Source of the DNA: Pirellulales bacterium
GTDB lineage: Bacteria > Planctomycetota > Planctomycetia > Pirellulales > UBA1268
Assembly: GCA_016779265.1 (NCBI GenBank)
Contig: JADHNY010000013.1
Location: 1-60,229 of the forward strand
Length of the DNA: 60,229 nucleotides
Direction of reading: 5' to 3'
Part shown: positions 8,658 to 17,210 of the stretch, in pieces
How the letters are laid out: each line of letters opens with the position of its first letter
Position numbering within the stretch: position 1 is the first letter of the stretch
Notes under the pieces: generated by a model
Databases searched by the model: none
Told to the model about the DNA's origin: nothing
Seen by the model: only the letters and a program-made list of their open reading frames with translations
Program-made: the position numbers and the translations under genes

Positions 8658-9230
8658 TCATCCCACGCGGGCCGCAAGCCTGGCAAACGCAGCCCGCTCG
8701 CTCGCACCACCCGTCTTCTCCACCAGAATCGCCAGCGGTTCCAGCTGCCGGGCAATCTCCCCACGGTCGATCAGCCCGAGCCTGCTGATCAGGATGGCTG
8801 CCTCGACCACGGCGTGCGTTGCCCTGTTAATACCACGAAACGGCCGCCCCACCGTCGACGTCACGACCTCGGCCTCAAAGCAGCCACGTTCACTCGAAGT
8901 CTCCGCGGCCACCACCCGAAACTCGTGGGCCACGCAGGCATCCTCCAGCACAAAGCCGCCGACCCGCGTCGCTGGCCGGACCTTCAAGGCAGGTGAGTTC
9001 CCCAGCACCAGATCAGCAATCAGACTGGCGTTGTCTGTCACATGAAACACCCCTTCGCCGTGCCGCACGAGATTGGCAAACGTGCTGCTCGTCGCAAATG
9101 GTTTGAGCGTCAGCCGTCGCAGCCGAGCATGCTCCCGCTGCATGTCTTCCTCGCGGATGTGGGGCCCCATCGCTGCCGCATGACAGCTTCCGTCCGCCGC
9201 GGTCGTGGTCACGATGCCTTCGAGAATCAT
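8658..9230 (-). CDS. DUF447 family protein of the H4MPT gene set
   Basis: 190 residues resembling a flavin-reductase-like split barrel. It opens with ILEGIVTTTAADGSCHAAAMGPH, the typical DUF447 start, and continues with FHVTDNASLIADLVLG. Members co-occur with methanopterin C1 genes in archaea, methylotrophs and planctomycetes, but the reaction is not established to my knowledge. It lies 33 bases after pabA and 39 before mptG, so it is probably co-transcribed with them. Confidence 0.85.
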   Translation of the reverse strand: MILEGIVTTTAADGSCHAAAMGPHIREEDMQREHARLRRLTLKPFATSSTFANLVRHGEGVFHVTDNASLIADLVLGNSPALKVRPATRVGGFVLEDACVAHEFRVVAAETSSERGCFEAEVVTSTVGRPFRGINRATHAVVEAAILISRLGLIDRGEIARQLEPLAILVEKTGGASERAAFARLAARVG

Positions 9231-9263
9231 TGGGACGCGATGCTCCGCAAACAGAAGACGGTC

Positions 9264-9950
9264 TTAAAACGTGACGATACGCGTCGGCCCTTCGGCCACC
9301 ACCGGACGCTGCCATTCATCGGCAGCAAGCGTCTGCGGGTCCTGGCAGGCCACACCCGCGGCTGTCAGGAAGTTGGCGAGCAGCTCGTAGCCATATTCGG
9401 TGAGCACGGCTTCCGGGTGAAACTGCACGCCATGCACGCCCTGTGACACATCGGCAATCCCCATCACGGTGCCCGCCTCATCGCGGGCAGTCACGACGAG
9501 GTCGGACGGCAGACGTGCCTCATCAACCACGAGCGAATGGTAGCGGCAGGCGGTAAACGGCTGCGGCAGGCCAGCGAAGATGCCTGTCCCCTGGTGGTGA
9601 ATCAGACTGGTGCGGCCATGCATCGGCGTGGTCGCCCGCACAACGTCTGCTCCATACGCGGCCGCAATCGCCTGATGCCCAAGGCAGACGCCCAGCAGCG
9701 GCACCCGACCGCGTGCCCAACGAACGGCATCCACTGAGATGCCAGCCTCCGCCGGCGTGCATGGTCCAGGGGAGATCACGATCGCCGAGGGCGACGCCGC
9801 GGCAATCTCTGCAAGCGACGTGTCATGAGCAGGCACCACATGCACAGGCACTCGGTTCGCAAGCCGCACGAGATACCTCGCAAGGTTAAACACGAAGCTG
9901 TCACGGTTATCGATCACCAGTACCGGACGGCAGGCATCTGGCTGCGTCAT
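9264..9950 (-). CDS. pabA: Aminodeoxychorismate synthase glutamine amidotransferase subunit
   Basis: Class I glutamine amidotransferase of 228 residues that supplies ammonia to PabB. The catalytic triad is visible: Cys in GVCLGHQAI, and His and Glu in VQFHPEAVL. The N-terminal VIDNRDSFVFNLARYL is typical of PabA/TrpG. It overlaps pabB by four bases (ATGA), implying coupled translation. PabA and TrpG cannot be separated by sequence alone; the pabB partner and H4MPT context favour 4-aminobenzoate synthesis. Confidence 0.9.
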   Translation of the reverse strand: MTQPDACRPVLVIDNRDSFVFNLARYLVRLANRVPVHVVPAHDTSLAEIAAASPSAIVISPGPCTPAEAGISVDAVRWARGRVPLLGVCLGHQAIAAAYGADVVRATTPMHGRTSLIHHQGTGIFAGLPQPFTACRYHSLVVDEARLPSDLVVTARDEAGTVMGIADVSQGVHGVQFHPEAVLTEYGYELLANFLTAAGVACQDPQTLAADEWQRPVVAEGPTRIVTF

Positions 9951-11491
9951 GCCCCACCTCCGGCGTACACCGCCTCGAGCACCCGCAGCATGCCCTCGGC
10001 CTTGTGCAAGGTTTCGGCGTATTCGTCCGCCGGCTGACTCGCCACCGTGATACCACCACCAGCCGAGAACGTCAGGCAGCCACCAGCAGCAACAAACGTG
10101 CGGATCAGGATGTTGAAGTCCGCAGCCCCGTCACAGGAGAGATAGCCGATCGATCCACAGTACGGCCCACGGGCGATCCCCTCGAGTTCAGAAATGATTT
10201 CGCAGGCACGACGCTTCGGCGCTCCAGTGACACTCCCGCCAGGGCTGACCGCCGCCAGGCAGTCGACCGCCCCCGCATTCGCTCGCAGCCGACCGGAAAC
10301 CACCGACACGAGATGCTGCACGTAGGCATATCGCTCCAGCCGACAAAGCGACTCCACCCGCACACTCGCCGGCTCACAGACGCGTGAGAGGTCGTTCCGT
10401 ACAAGATCCACGATCATCACATTCTCAGCCCGATCCTTCTCGCTCGCATCGAGATCCGCTCCGGCATAGAGGTCAGCTTCAGGGCTGCGAATCACCCGTC
10501 GCGTGCCCTTGATCGGATGCATCTGCGCAAGCCGCCGCGTCCCCGTGGAGACCTGCAGCAACCGCTCCGGAGAACTCGACACAATCCAATCGCCCGCTGG
10601 CAGCCCTCGACCCGAGAGATCAACCACCGCTGCAAAGGGAGCGGCGTTCACCTGTCGAGCCACTAGGTGAACAGCGACTGGCGACGGACACCGCTCGACG
10701 GCAAACCGCTGGGCAAGGTTGACCTGAAAGATGTCGCCACGGCGAATCAGCTCGACTGCATCGGCCACCATGGTGCGGTAGGCCTCTGGGGTGTGCGTCG
10801 CCAGGATGCCTGCATGCCCTGGAAGTGGTGTCTGCTGCTGAGCCGGCATCACAGCGGCGACGGTCTGCATGCCTCGCCGCGGTGGAGGATCACCGATCGC
10901 CCCGAGCCTCGCGAGCATCGCATCGGCCCGAGCGACCGACCGCGTCTGCCGAGCGACAGGTCCACCGTCCGGCAGACCAACCGGAGCAAAGCCCTGCGAG
11001 ATCAACCAGGCTCGCTGTCGTGCGTGATCAAAGGCAAACACCACATCATAGAGCGGCATTACCACCGACGGGGTCGCAGGGTTCGCAGATGGCGGTGCCA
11101 GCCCCAACAGGGCAAGCCCGTGATCGTAGGAGAGCAGTCCTGCAAAGCCACCCTGAAACGGAGGCAGGCCTGGGATCGACGGTGTCGCCACCTGGGCCAG
11201 CCGACTGCCGACTTCAGCAAGCACCGCCGTGGCCTCGGCGGACGTCGTCGCCTGCTCGCACCGCACCGTCTCCAACGGATCCACTGCCAGGAATGAGAAC
11301 CGAGCGAGGCGATGAACGTCGGCCGCCGCAGGGCTGCTCTCCAAGAACAGCAGCCCCGGCACCTCAGCGAGACGCTCAAACAGGTCCGTCGCCTCGACAC
11401 CCGCCACGAGCTGTCCAACAAAGCCACCACTGGCGGTCAGCCAGCCACGCTCAAGCCAGTCGGAGTCGATCAGTGACGCCACCGCCTTCAT
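9947..11491 (-). CDS. pabB: Aminodeoxychorismate synthase component I
   Basis: 514 residues of the chorismate-binding family. It carries MHPIKGTRR, the PIKGT form with the nucleophilic Lys that marks PabB; anthranilate synthase has PIAGT there. Downstream motifs ENVMIVDLVRNDLSRV, PGGSVTGAPK and GYLSCDGAADFNILIRT are intact. It overlaps the DHPS-like gene by four bases upstream and pabA by four downstream. The product, aminodeoxychorismate, still needs a lyase (PabC), which is not seen in the window. Confidence 0.92.
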   Translation of the reverse strand: MKAVASLIDSDWLERGWLTASGGFVGQLVAGVEATDLFERLAEVPGLLFLESSPAAADVHRLARFSFLAVDPLETVRCEQATTSAEATAVLAEVGSRLAQVATPSIPGLPPFQGGFAGLLSYDHGLALLGLAPPSANPATPSVVMPLYDVVFAFDHARQRAWLISQGFAPVGLPDGGPVARQTRSVARADAMLARLGAIGDPPPRRGMQTVAAVMPAQQQTPLPGHAGILATHTPEAYRTMVADAVELIRRGDIFQVNLAQRFAVERCPSPVAVHLVARQVNAAPFAAVVDLSGRGLPAGDWIVSSSPERLLQVSTGTRRLAQMHPIKGTRRVIRSPEADLYAGADLDASEKDRAENVMIVDLVRNDLSRVCEPASVRVESLCRLERYAYVQHLVSVVSGRLRANAGAVDCLAAVSPGGSVTGAPKRRACEIISELEGIARGPYCGSIGYLSCDGAADFNILIRTFVAAGGCLTFSAGGGITVASQPADEYAETLHKAEGMLRVLEAVYAGGGA

Positions 11492-12927
11492 GTGAGCCCC
11501 TCGCTCTCGCTCGTATAGCCGGTGCGTCTGGCAGCCTCCGCCGCCTGATGACTCGGGCCAGGCCCGGCCTCGGGCTCCGTCAGGTGTCCCCAGTCGAGTG
11601 GCTGATCCTGTCGGTAATCTTTGCCGAGCGTCAGGGCAGTCACGGCCTTGGCCATCTCATAGCCGAGGTAGAAGGCATGCGAGGGATCCACATCGGTGCG
11701 ACCTGCCTCTGCCAGTTTGGCAAAGAGTGCAAACGGATCGCGTGACTGCAGGTGAAGTCCAGCACCGATGAGGTGCAGCTCCCCTCCTTCCGCGAAGATG
11801 CGGAAGTTCGGATCACGAATCGAAGCGGCAAGCTGATGCAGCGTGTCGTCACCGAAGGACTGTGGCTTGCCACCGCGCAGGGTGACTAGCCCCGGCTCGA
11901 GATGCTTCGGCAGCGTGCGGTGGGCCACCGCATGATGCACAAGCCGACGTGCCAGATCGCACTCCCGCACACTCGAACGTGCCCAATGGATCACCTCGGT
12001 CGTCAGCACCGAACGGATGCCGAGCTCTTGGCAGAACCCCAGGAGCATCACATTCACACCGGCTGAGTCGACGTCTGTGAGCTCGGTCAGATTCCCCACC
12101 CCCATCATCATCTCAGCATCGGGGTAGCGGGCACGCACATCGAGATACCGGCCGAGGCTCGCTGCAAAGCCGAAGCCGATCGGTTCGAGCACCGGATCAA
12201 GCCGATGCGGCACACCCTCTTTCTGGAGCCGCTCCACCGTGGCCTCAAAGCCTTCCAGGGTTGCGGGAACATCGGGAACAACAACCACCTCCACGCCCCA
12301 GTCCGCTGCCTGAGCAACGTTGGAACTGTTCACCGAGAGCACCAGCTCCGCACCCGCTCGCACGGCGGCAGCAACCTCGTCGGCATTAAAGGAGTCGATC
12401 GAGACTCGCAGCCCCTCGCTCCTAAGAGCCGCCACTGCCTCGCCCACCCCAGTCCATCCACCTTCGGGATTGCAGCCGAGGTCGATCAGGTCAGCACCGT
12501 CGTGGGCCAGCCGCTTGGCTTCGGCAACAAGGGCCTGCAGAGACAGCCTGGGTGCGTGGTTGATCTCAGCGAGAATCGCGATGTCGAAGCGGCCGTAGTC
12601 TGAGCGGTCGGCAGCTGCCTGCCCGAAGAACACATCCAACTGCCGCAGATCAACAGGCCCTCGCTCAACCGGAACACCAGCCACCGTGGCCACCTCGTCG
12701 AGCGGCCCGCTCACCAGCCCAGGCAGCACCACTCTGCTGGTTCCCTCCGGAATACGCATTCGACGGGCCACGAGTTTTGTGGTGAGCAGCGCAGCCACCG
12801 TCACGTTGAGCACATCAACGGTGTAGTCGAAGCCAACCTTGGGCGCGAGCGTCGCCAGGATCCCGCGGAGCGAGGGCTCCGCCAGCCTGCCGGTCACAAA
12901 ATGGATCTGTTCACGCGGGTGTTCCAC
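11488..12927 (-). CDS. Dihydropteroate-synthase-like protein (DUF6513 type)
   Basis: About 479 residues. The GTG at 12927 is chosen because the family starts near HIHFVTGRLAEP; the open frame to 13005 lies inside the SDR gene. An N-terminal domain of about 120 residues precedes a TIM barrel with DHPS-like motifs: AEINHAPRLS, LIDLGCNPEGGW in place of the pterin-site DIGGES loop, VSIDSFNADEV and VLSVNSSN. A C-terminal domain of about 110 residues follows. By family and context it probably acts in joining pterin to an arylamine for H4MPT, but activity is inferred. It overlaps the SDR gene by 17 bases and pabB by four. Confidence 0.85.
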   Translation of the reverse strand: MEHPREQIHFVTGRLAEPSLRGILATLAPKVGFDYTVDVLNVTVAALLTTKLVARRMRIPEGTSRVVLPGLVSGPLDEVATVAGVPVERGPVDLRQLDVFFGQAAADRSDYGRFDIAILAEINHAPRLSLQALVAEAKRLAHDGADLIDLGCNPEGGWTGVGEAVAALRSEGLRVSIDSFNADEVAAAVRAGAELVLSVNSSNVAQAADWGVEVVVVPDVPATLEGFEATVERLQKEGVPHRLDPVLEPIGFGFAASLGRYLDVRARYPDAEMMMGVGNLTELTDVDSAGVNVMLLGFCQELGIRSVLTTEVIHWARSSVRECDLARRLVHHAVAHRTLPKHLEPGLVTLRGGKPQSFGDDTLHQLAASIRDPNFRIFAEGGELHLIGAGLHLQSRDPFALFAKLAEAGRTDVDPSHAFYLGYEMAKAVTALTLGKDYRQDQPLDWGHLTEPEAGPGPSHQAAEAARRTGYTSESEGLT

Positions 12928-13738
12928 GTTCTGAGTGTTCCACCGTCGGAGGCTGAGGAAAAGGCGCCCTGCGAAAGCCGCCGTTGACAGGCAGCACCTG
13001 CCCACTGACCCAGCTCGCCTCCGCCGACGCCAGCCACGTCACCGCTTGGGCCACATCTTCGGGCTCTCCCCAGCGGCCGAGCATCGCCTCACGACGTGCC
13101 CGCTTCTGCCAGACCTCGCTCGCCTGCTCTCCCCAGGCGGTGCGAATCCAACCTGGAGCCACGCAGTTCACCCGCACAGTTGGCCCAAGTGATCGCGCCA
13201 GGCTACGGGTAAACGCCATCACCGCCCCTTTGGTCGCGGCGAAGAGCTGCCCGCTGTCGCCCTCCATGCCCACGCTGGCCTGATCCCAGCCGATGGTCAC
13301 GATCGACCCACCACTGCCCGCCTGCATCGCGGTCCCAAAACGGCGTGCCATGGCGATCGTGCCGAGCAGATCAACGGCCAGCAACGCCTCGAGTTTACGA
13401 TCAAACGACCAGCTCGCCGCTTCCCCCGTGAGCACATCTGCTCCCGCCACTGCCACAAAGATGTCGATCGAAGGCAATGCCGCCAGCACCTCCTCCACGA
13501 GCCGCCCTGCCCCGTCTGGCTCGGAAAGATCACCGAGGAACGTGCCCGCATGGCGGTCGTCCGCGGCGAGTAGCTGTGCCACCTGACCGGCGTTGCTAGC
13601 AGACCGGCCGTGAATCGCCACCCGGCACCCCGCGGCCGCCAGGGCGATCGCCACCTCACGGCCGATCCCACGAGAGGAGCCGCTGACAAAGGCGGTCTTG
13701 CCGGTCAGGCTGCCGACGCGTGCGGCCTCCTCGTTCAT
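12911..13738 (-). CDS. SDR-fold protein lacking most catalytic residues
   Basis: 275 residues of the classical short-chain dehydrogenase fold. The cofactor loop SGSSRGIG is at residues 19-26 and HGRS follows beta strand 2. The catalytic tetrad is largely gone: the usual Asn is Asp123 (AVDLLG), Ser is Gly150 (VTIGWD) and Tyr is Phe166 (LFAATK). Only Lys170 remains, and NNAG reads VAGA. It probably binds a nucleotide or pterin without ordinary SDR chemistry, or acts as a partner. It overlaps the propeller gene by four bases and the DHPS-like gene by 17. Confidence 0.85.
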   Translation of the reverse strand: MNEEAARVGSLTGKTAFVSGSSRGIGREVAIALAAAGCRVAIHGRSASNAGQVAQLLAADDRHAGTFLGDLSEPDGAGRLVEEVLAALPSIDIFVAVAGADVLTGEAASWSFDRKLEALLAVDLLGTIAMARRFGTAMQAGSGGSIVTIGWDQASVGMEGDSGQLFAATKGAVMAFTRSLARSLGPTVRVNCVAPGWIRTAWGEQASEVWQKRARREAMLGRWGEPEDVAQAVTWLASAEASWVSGQVLPVNGGFRRAPFPQPPTVEHSERGTPA

Positions 13739-15540
13739 GACGCAGGCTCCGCGGTTGCTCCCTCGGACGTCACTGGCTCCTCGGACACCGCAGGCTCGAC
13801 ATCCCCGGAACTCGACGCGGCCAGAGGGAGCCGATAACAGGCAGCCTCCTCACCGTTTCGCACCAGCAGCCGATCGCCTGAAAGGCAGAGGTTGTTCCAG
13901 GTCTGCCCCTGCAACGCTTCAAGGCTCGCCAGTTCACGGTGGCCATCCGGGCTCGCTTCCACAAGTACGAGCTCACCATCTTCGCCGAGCACCAGCAGCA
14001 CATCGCCAACCGCGAGGATCTGCCCCTGCCCGTAGCGTCCCCGCTTCCAGGCACGTGCTCCATCAGCCAGCCGCACACACTCAAGGATCCCATCGGAGAG
14101 CCCGTAGGCATGTCCGTCTCTGATCACCACGTTGGCAAACTTGGTCTTCAATGAGCCCTGCGACGCCCACACACCAGTCGTTGCCCAGGCAGTTGATTCC
14201 CCGGCTGCGTCTCCAGCGGTATCGATGCGAAACACCGCGCAGCCCACACCATAACCCTTCGAAATAAACATCCTGTTGTCTTCAAGAAGGCGAGGCTGTG
14301 AACAGGACGCATCCGAGTTGGAATGACCGAGCCACGGGAACGAAAACACCGGCTCGCTCGCGGCCGCATCCCCGCTGAAATCGTCGCCCGGAAGGGGATA
14401 GCCCACGACCGCCGCCTCATCGACAGTGACCAGCAGCTGCCGCCCAGCGATCTCCATCACCTGTGGAGAGACATAGCTGATCTGCGAATTGCCAAGCGTG
14501 CCGGTGAGGCTTCCAGTCACTCGGTCATAGATGGCAAGCGACACCGGGCCGTCATCCCGCGGCCCACCGCCAGGAACGATCAGCCAGCGTCCGCTGACCA
14601 GCGGGGAGCCTGAACGGCCCCAGGCCACCGCCACCGCATGGGCATCGCGATCGATTCCAAGGTCATCGAGCACATTCGTTCGCCAGAGTACCTCGCCACT
14701 GCTGCCCTCAATCGCATGCAGCCAACCCGTCGCTCCGGTGGAGTAAACCACACCCTCGTGAATCGTTGGCGTGGACCGTGGACCGGTTCCACCGAGCACC
14801 GTCGTATGTCGCGCAGCGGCGCCCACCGCCCACTCGCAGCGACCTGAGGTGATGTCGTAGCAGGCCACGATTTCTTCCGTGTCTCGCTGCTCAAGCGTCA
14901 CGGCATGATCGCCCACAACGGCAAAGCCGCCCCAGCCAGCACCGATCGGCTGTCGCCAGAGCAGCTCCGGCGGCGTGGCATCCCAATCGGTGACCAGCGT
15001 CACACCGTCGACCGTGGCATCGCCTGCTGGCCCAAGAAAACGGGCGAAGTCTTGTGGCGTGGCCTTCCACGCCGAAGCGACCGCCTGCGTCTCGATCTCA
15101 CCTGAGCCTGGCAGGAGCTGGTCTCGCGACGGGCTCCATCGCCAGGCAAACTCCGGCACAAGGTCGCCAGTGACTCTCTCGATCCGCAGCGTGGCCAATC
15201 CCGCGACCACCAGGAGCAGGAGTCCGCCGATCACCCGTCGTTTCACCCCTGCTGCGTAGCCGCTCTCCCGCCAGAGCCAGAGCACCAGCGACACCAGAAT
15301 CGAGAATCCCAGGATCAGTGTGATGATGTTGATCACCGCATGATCGACGACCGGCCCCACCACTCGCTCAAGCCCTCCGCCGCGGACGAGCGCAATCGCA
15401 GTGGCCAGCGACGCCACGGTGATCATCACACGACGGTTTGGCACCCGGCCGCCTTGTGAGCTCCGCGGATCGGACGTCGACGCCGCAGACGGCCGATTCT
15501 CCGGCGTGCTGGGAGTACCAGAAGCGTTCTCAGAGGACAT
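13735..15540 (-). CDS. Membrane-anchored PQQ-like beta-propeller protein
   Basis: 601 residues. A polar N-terminus is followed by three likely membrane segments (about residues 38-55, 64-92 and 103-120). An extracytoplasmic domain from about 150 to 580 contains repeated PQQ-propeller blades such as LLWRQPIGAGWGGFAVVGDHA, VYSTGATGWLHAIEGSSGEVLWR and ACYDITSGRCEW. The Trp-rich blade ends are typical of BamB/PQQ-like repeats found widely in planctomycetes. PQQ binding is not shown. GGGAG lies upstream of the ATG. It heads the H4MPT operon, overlapping the SDR gene by four bases; its link to the pathway is unknown. Confidence 0.85.
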   Translation of the reverse strand: MSSENASGTPSTPENRPSAASTSDPRSSQGGRVPNRRVMITVASLATAIALVRGGGLERVVGPVVDHAVINIITLILGFSILVSLVLWLWRESGYAAGVKRRVIGGLLLLVVAGLATLRIERVTGDLVPEFAWRWSPSRDQLLPGSGEIETQAVASAWKATPQDFARFLGPAGDATVDGVTLVTDWDATPPELLWRQPIGAGWGGFAVVGDHAVTLEQRDTEEIVACYDITSGRCEWAVGAAARHTTVLGGTGPRSTPTIHEGVVYSTGATGWLHAIEGSSGEVLWRTNVLDDLGIDRDAHAVAVAWGRSGSPLVSGRWLIVPGGGPRDDGPVSLAIYDRVTGSLTGTLGNSQISYVSPQVMEIAGRQLLVTVDEAAVVGYPLPGDDFSGDAAASEPVFSFPWLGHSNSDASCSQPRLLEDNRMFISKGYGVGCAVFRIDTAGDAAGESTAWATTGVWASQGSLKTKFANVVIRDGHAYGLSDGILECVRLADGARAWKRGRYGQGQILAVGDVLLVLGEDGELVLVEASPDGHRELASLEALQGQTWNNLCLSGDRLLVRNGEEAACYRLPLAASSSGDVEPAVSEEPVTSEGATAEPAS

Positions 15541-15790
15541 GCAAAACTCCCAGAGGAGGCGAACGAAAGAGCCGACCCTGACGATGCGGCTTTTCGCATC
15601 ACCACGGTGAGGACGACGGCTTCGGTGGAGTCTAGCGGTCGTGCCGAAAGCCAGCCACGCCGATGAGCCGAGCCACTCCCGATCACGTCAGGGGTTTCTT
15701 GTCGCTGAATCTCGGCTCGACTACCTTGAGTTGTGGCACACCGTGCCAGGTCACCCACGCCGGATTTCTCGGATTCTCCCAAGGCTCGCC

Positions 15791-17029
15791 ATGTCGATCT
15801 CCCCGTCTGACCATGCCACCGCACACGACGAGCCACGCTCCACGGCCTCACCCGGAAGCCTTGGCCCTTCCACGATGGCAGTGCACGCAGGCGAGGCTCG
15901 CCAGAAGCCGGGCGACGCGATCACAGACGCCGTGTTTCTGGCGAGCACCTACACCTTTGCCAACACCGACGCGATCATTGCTTTCCTCGAGGAGGGCATC
16001 GAGCGGGAAGAGTATGGCCGTTATGGCAACCCGGGAGAGCGGGTTGTCGAACGCAAGCTTGCCGCGATCGAAGGTGGCGAAGATGCTGTGCTGTTCGGCT
16101 CTGGCATGGGCGGCCTTGTCGGCCTGCTGATGGCACACCTCAGCGGTGGCGATGAGGTGATCTTCTTCGACGAGTGTTACCACCGCAGCCGCGAGTTCTG
16201 CTCAAAGCATCTCACTCGCTACGGTGTGGGATTCAAACAGGTGAAGACCTGCGATTACGACGCGATGGAGGCAGCGATTACGCCTGCCACCAAAATGCTC
16301 GTCAGCGAGTCGCCCACCAATCCTCACCTCAGCATCATCGACGTGGATCGGTTTGCCGAGATCGGGCGACGCCATGGCGTGCTGACAATGATCGACGCCA
16401 CGCTGTGCACGCCCTTCAACCTCCGGCCACTCGATGCCGGTGTCGACTTTGTGCTCCACTCAGCCACCAAGTATCTCGGTGGCCACAACGACCTGCTCGC
16501 CGGCGTCGTCGTTGGCAGCCGCGAACTGATGGAGCCGATCCGCAAGCTGCGAGGCATCATGGGGGGTGTCAACTCACCGCATAATGCCTACCTGCTGGAG
16601 CGAGGCCTCAAAACCCTGCCGCTGCGGATGGAGCGACACAACGCGAACGGGCTTGCTGTTGCCCGCTTCCTTGAGTCGCACCCGCGGGTGGAGCGGGTCT
16701 ACTACCCGGGCCTTGAGAGTCACCCACACCATGACGTCGCCTGCCGCACAATGCGGGGCTGCGGAGGGCTGGTGACCTTCCTGCTCGCCGACGCCGACTG
16801 GAAAGCGACCTCAGCGGTCATCGATCGGGTCCGGATCCCGCGGATTGGCCCGAGCCTCGGCGGCGTGGAGTCGCTGATCGAACAGCCAATGGTGATGAGC
16901 TACTGGAACTACTCCCCTGCTGAGCGGGCGGCGTTTGGGATTCCAGACTCGATGATTCGCATCGCCTGCGGCATTGAAGACGCCGACGACTTGATCGCTG
17001 ACCTCGCTCAGGCACTGGCCACCGACTGA
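15791..17029 (+). CDS. Cys/Met metabolism PLP-dependent enzyme (cystathionine gamma-synthase-like)
   Basis: About 412 residues of the trans-sulfuration fold-type I family. Motifs: THxGE-like VHAGEARQKPGDA, YGRYGNPGERVVERKLAAIEGGEDAVLFGSGM, SESPTNPHL and HSATKYLGGHNDLLAG with the PLP Lys. The start MSISPSDHA at 15791 fits the family; the frame to 15641 adds unlikely sequence. It may be cystathionine gamma-synthase, gamma-lyase or O-succinylhomoserine sulfhydrylase; the sequence alone does not decide. It is monocistronic and followed by an A/T-stem hairpin. Confidence 0.88.
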   Translation: MSISPSDHATAHDEPRSTASPGSLGPSTMAVHAGEARQKPGDAITDAVFLASTYTFANTDAIIAFLEEGIEREEYGRYGNPGERVVERKLAAIEGGEDAVLFGSGMGGLVGLLMAHLSGGDEVIFFDECYHRSREFCSKHLTRYGVGFKQVKTCDYDAMEAAITPATKMLVSESPTNPHLSIIDVDRFAEIGRRHGVLTMIDATLCTPFNLRPLDAGVDFVLHSATKYLGGHNDLLAGVVVGSRELMEPIRKLRGIMGGVNSPHNAYLLERGLKTLPLRMERHNANGLAVARFLESHPRVERVYYPGLESHPHHDVACRTMRGCGGLVTFLLADADWKATSAVIDRVRIPRIGPSLGGVESLIEQPMVMSYWNYSPAERAAFGIPDSMIRIACGIEDADDLIADLAQALATD

Positions 17030-17095
17030 CGCCGCAGCGTGCCAGACGGCAGATCACGCCCCGACCGCTAAAGACAGGGGGGCTGCGCAGGCTCG

Positions 17096-17113
17096 AAAAA
17101 CCGAGAGGTTTTT
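17096..17113 (+). terminator. Hairpin with GNRA loop after the PLP enzyme gene
   Basis: AAAAACC, loop GAGA, GGTTTTT: a perfect seven-base-pair stem closed by a C-GAGA-G tetraloop, with the 3' arm forming the T run. It lies 67 bases after the stop codon at 17029. Confidence 0.5.
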
Positions 17114-17210
17114 AACGGAAGTTTCGGTCCTGCCGATTCCGATAACTGTTCCGGACCATTTCCCCGGCCGCTCTGGTGAGTGGCTGGGACTGAGAAGGAG
17201 ACAGGCTGCA

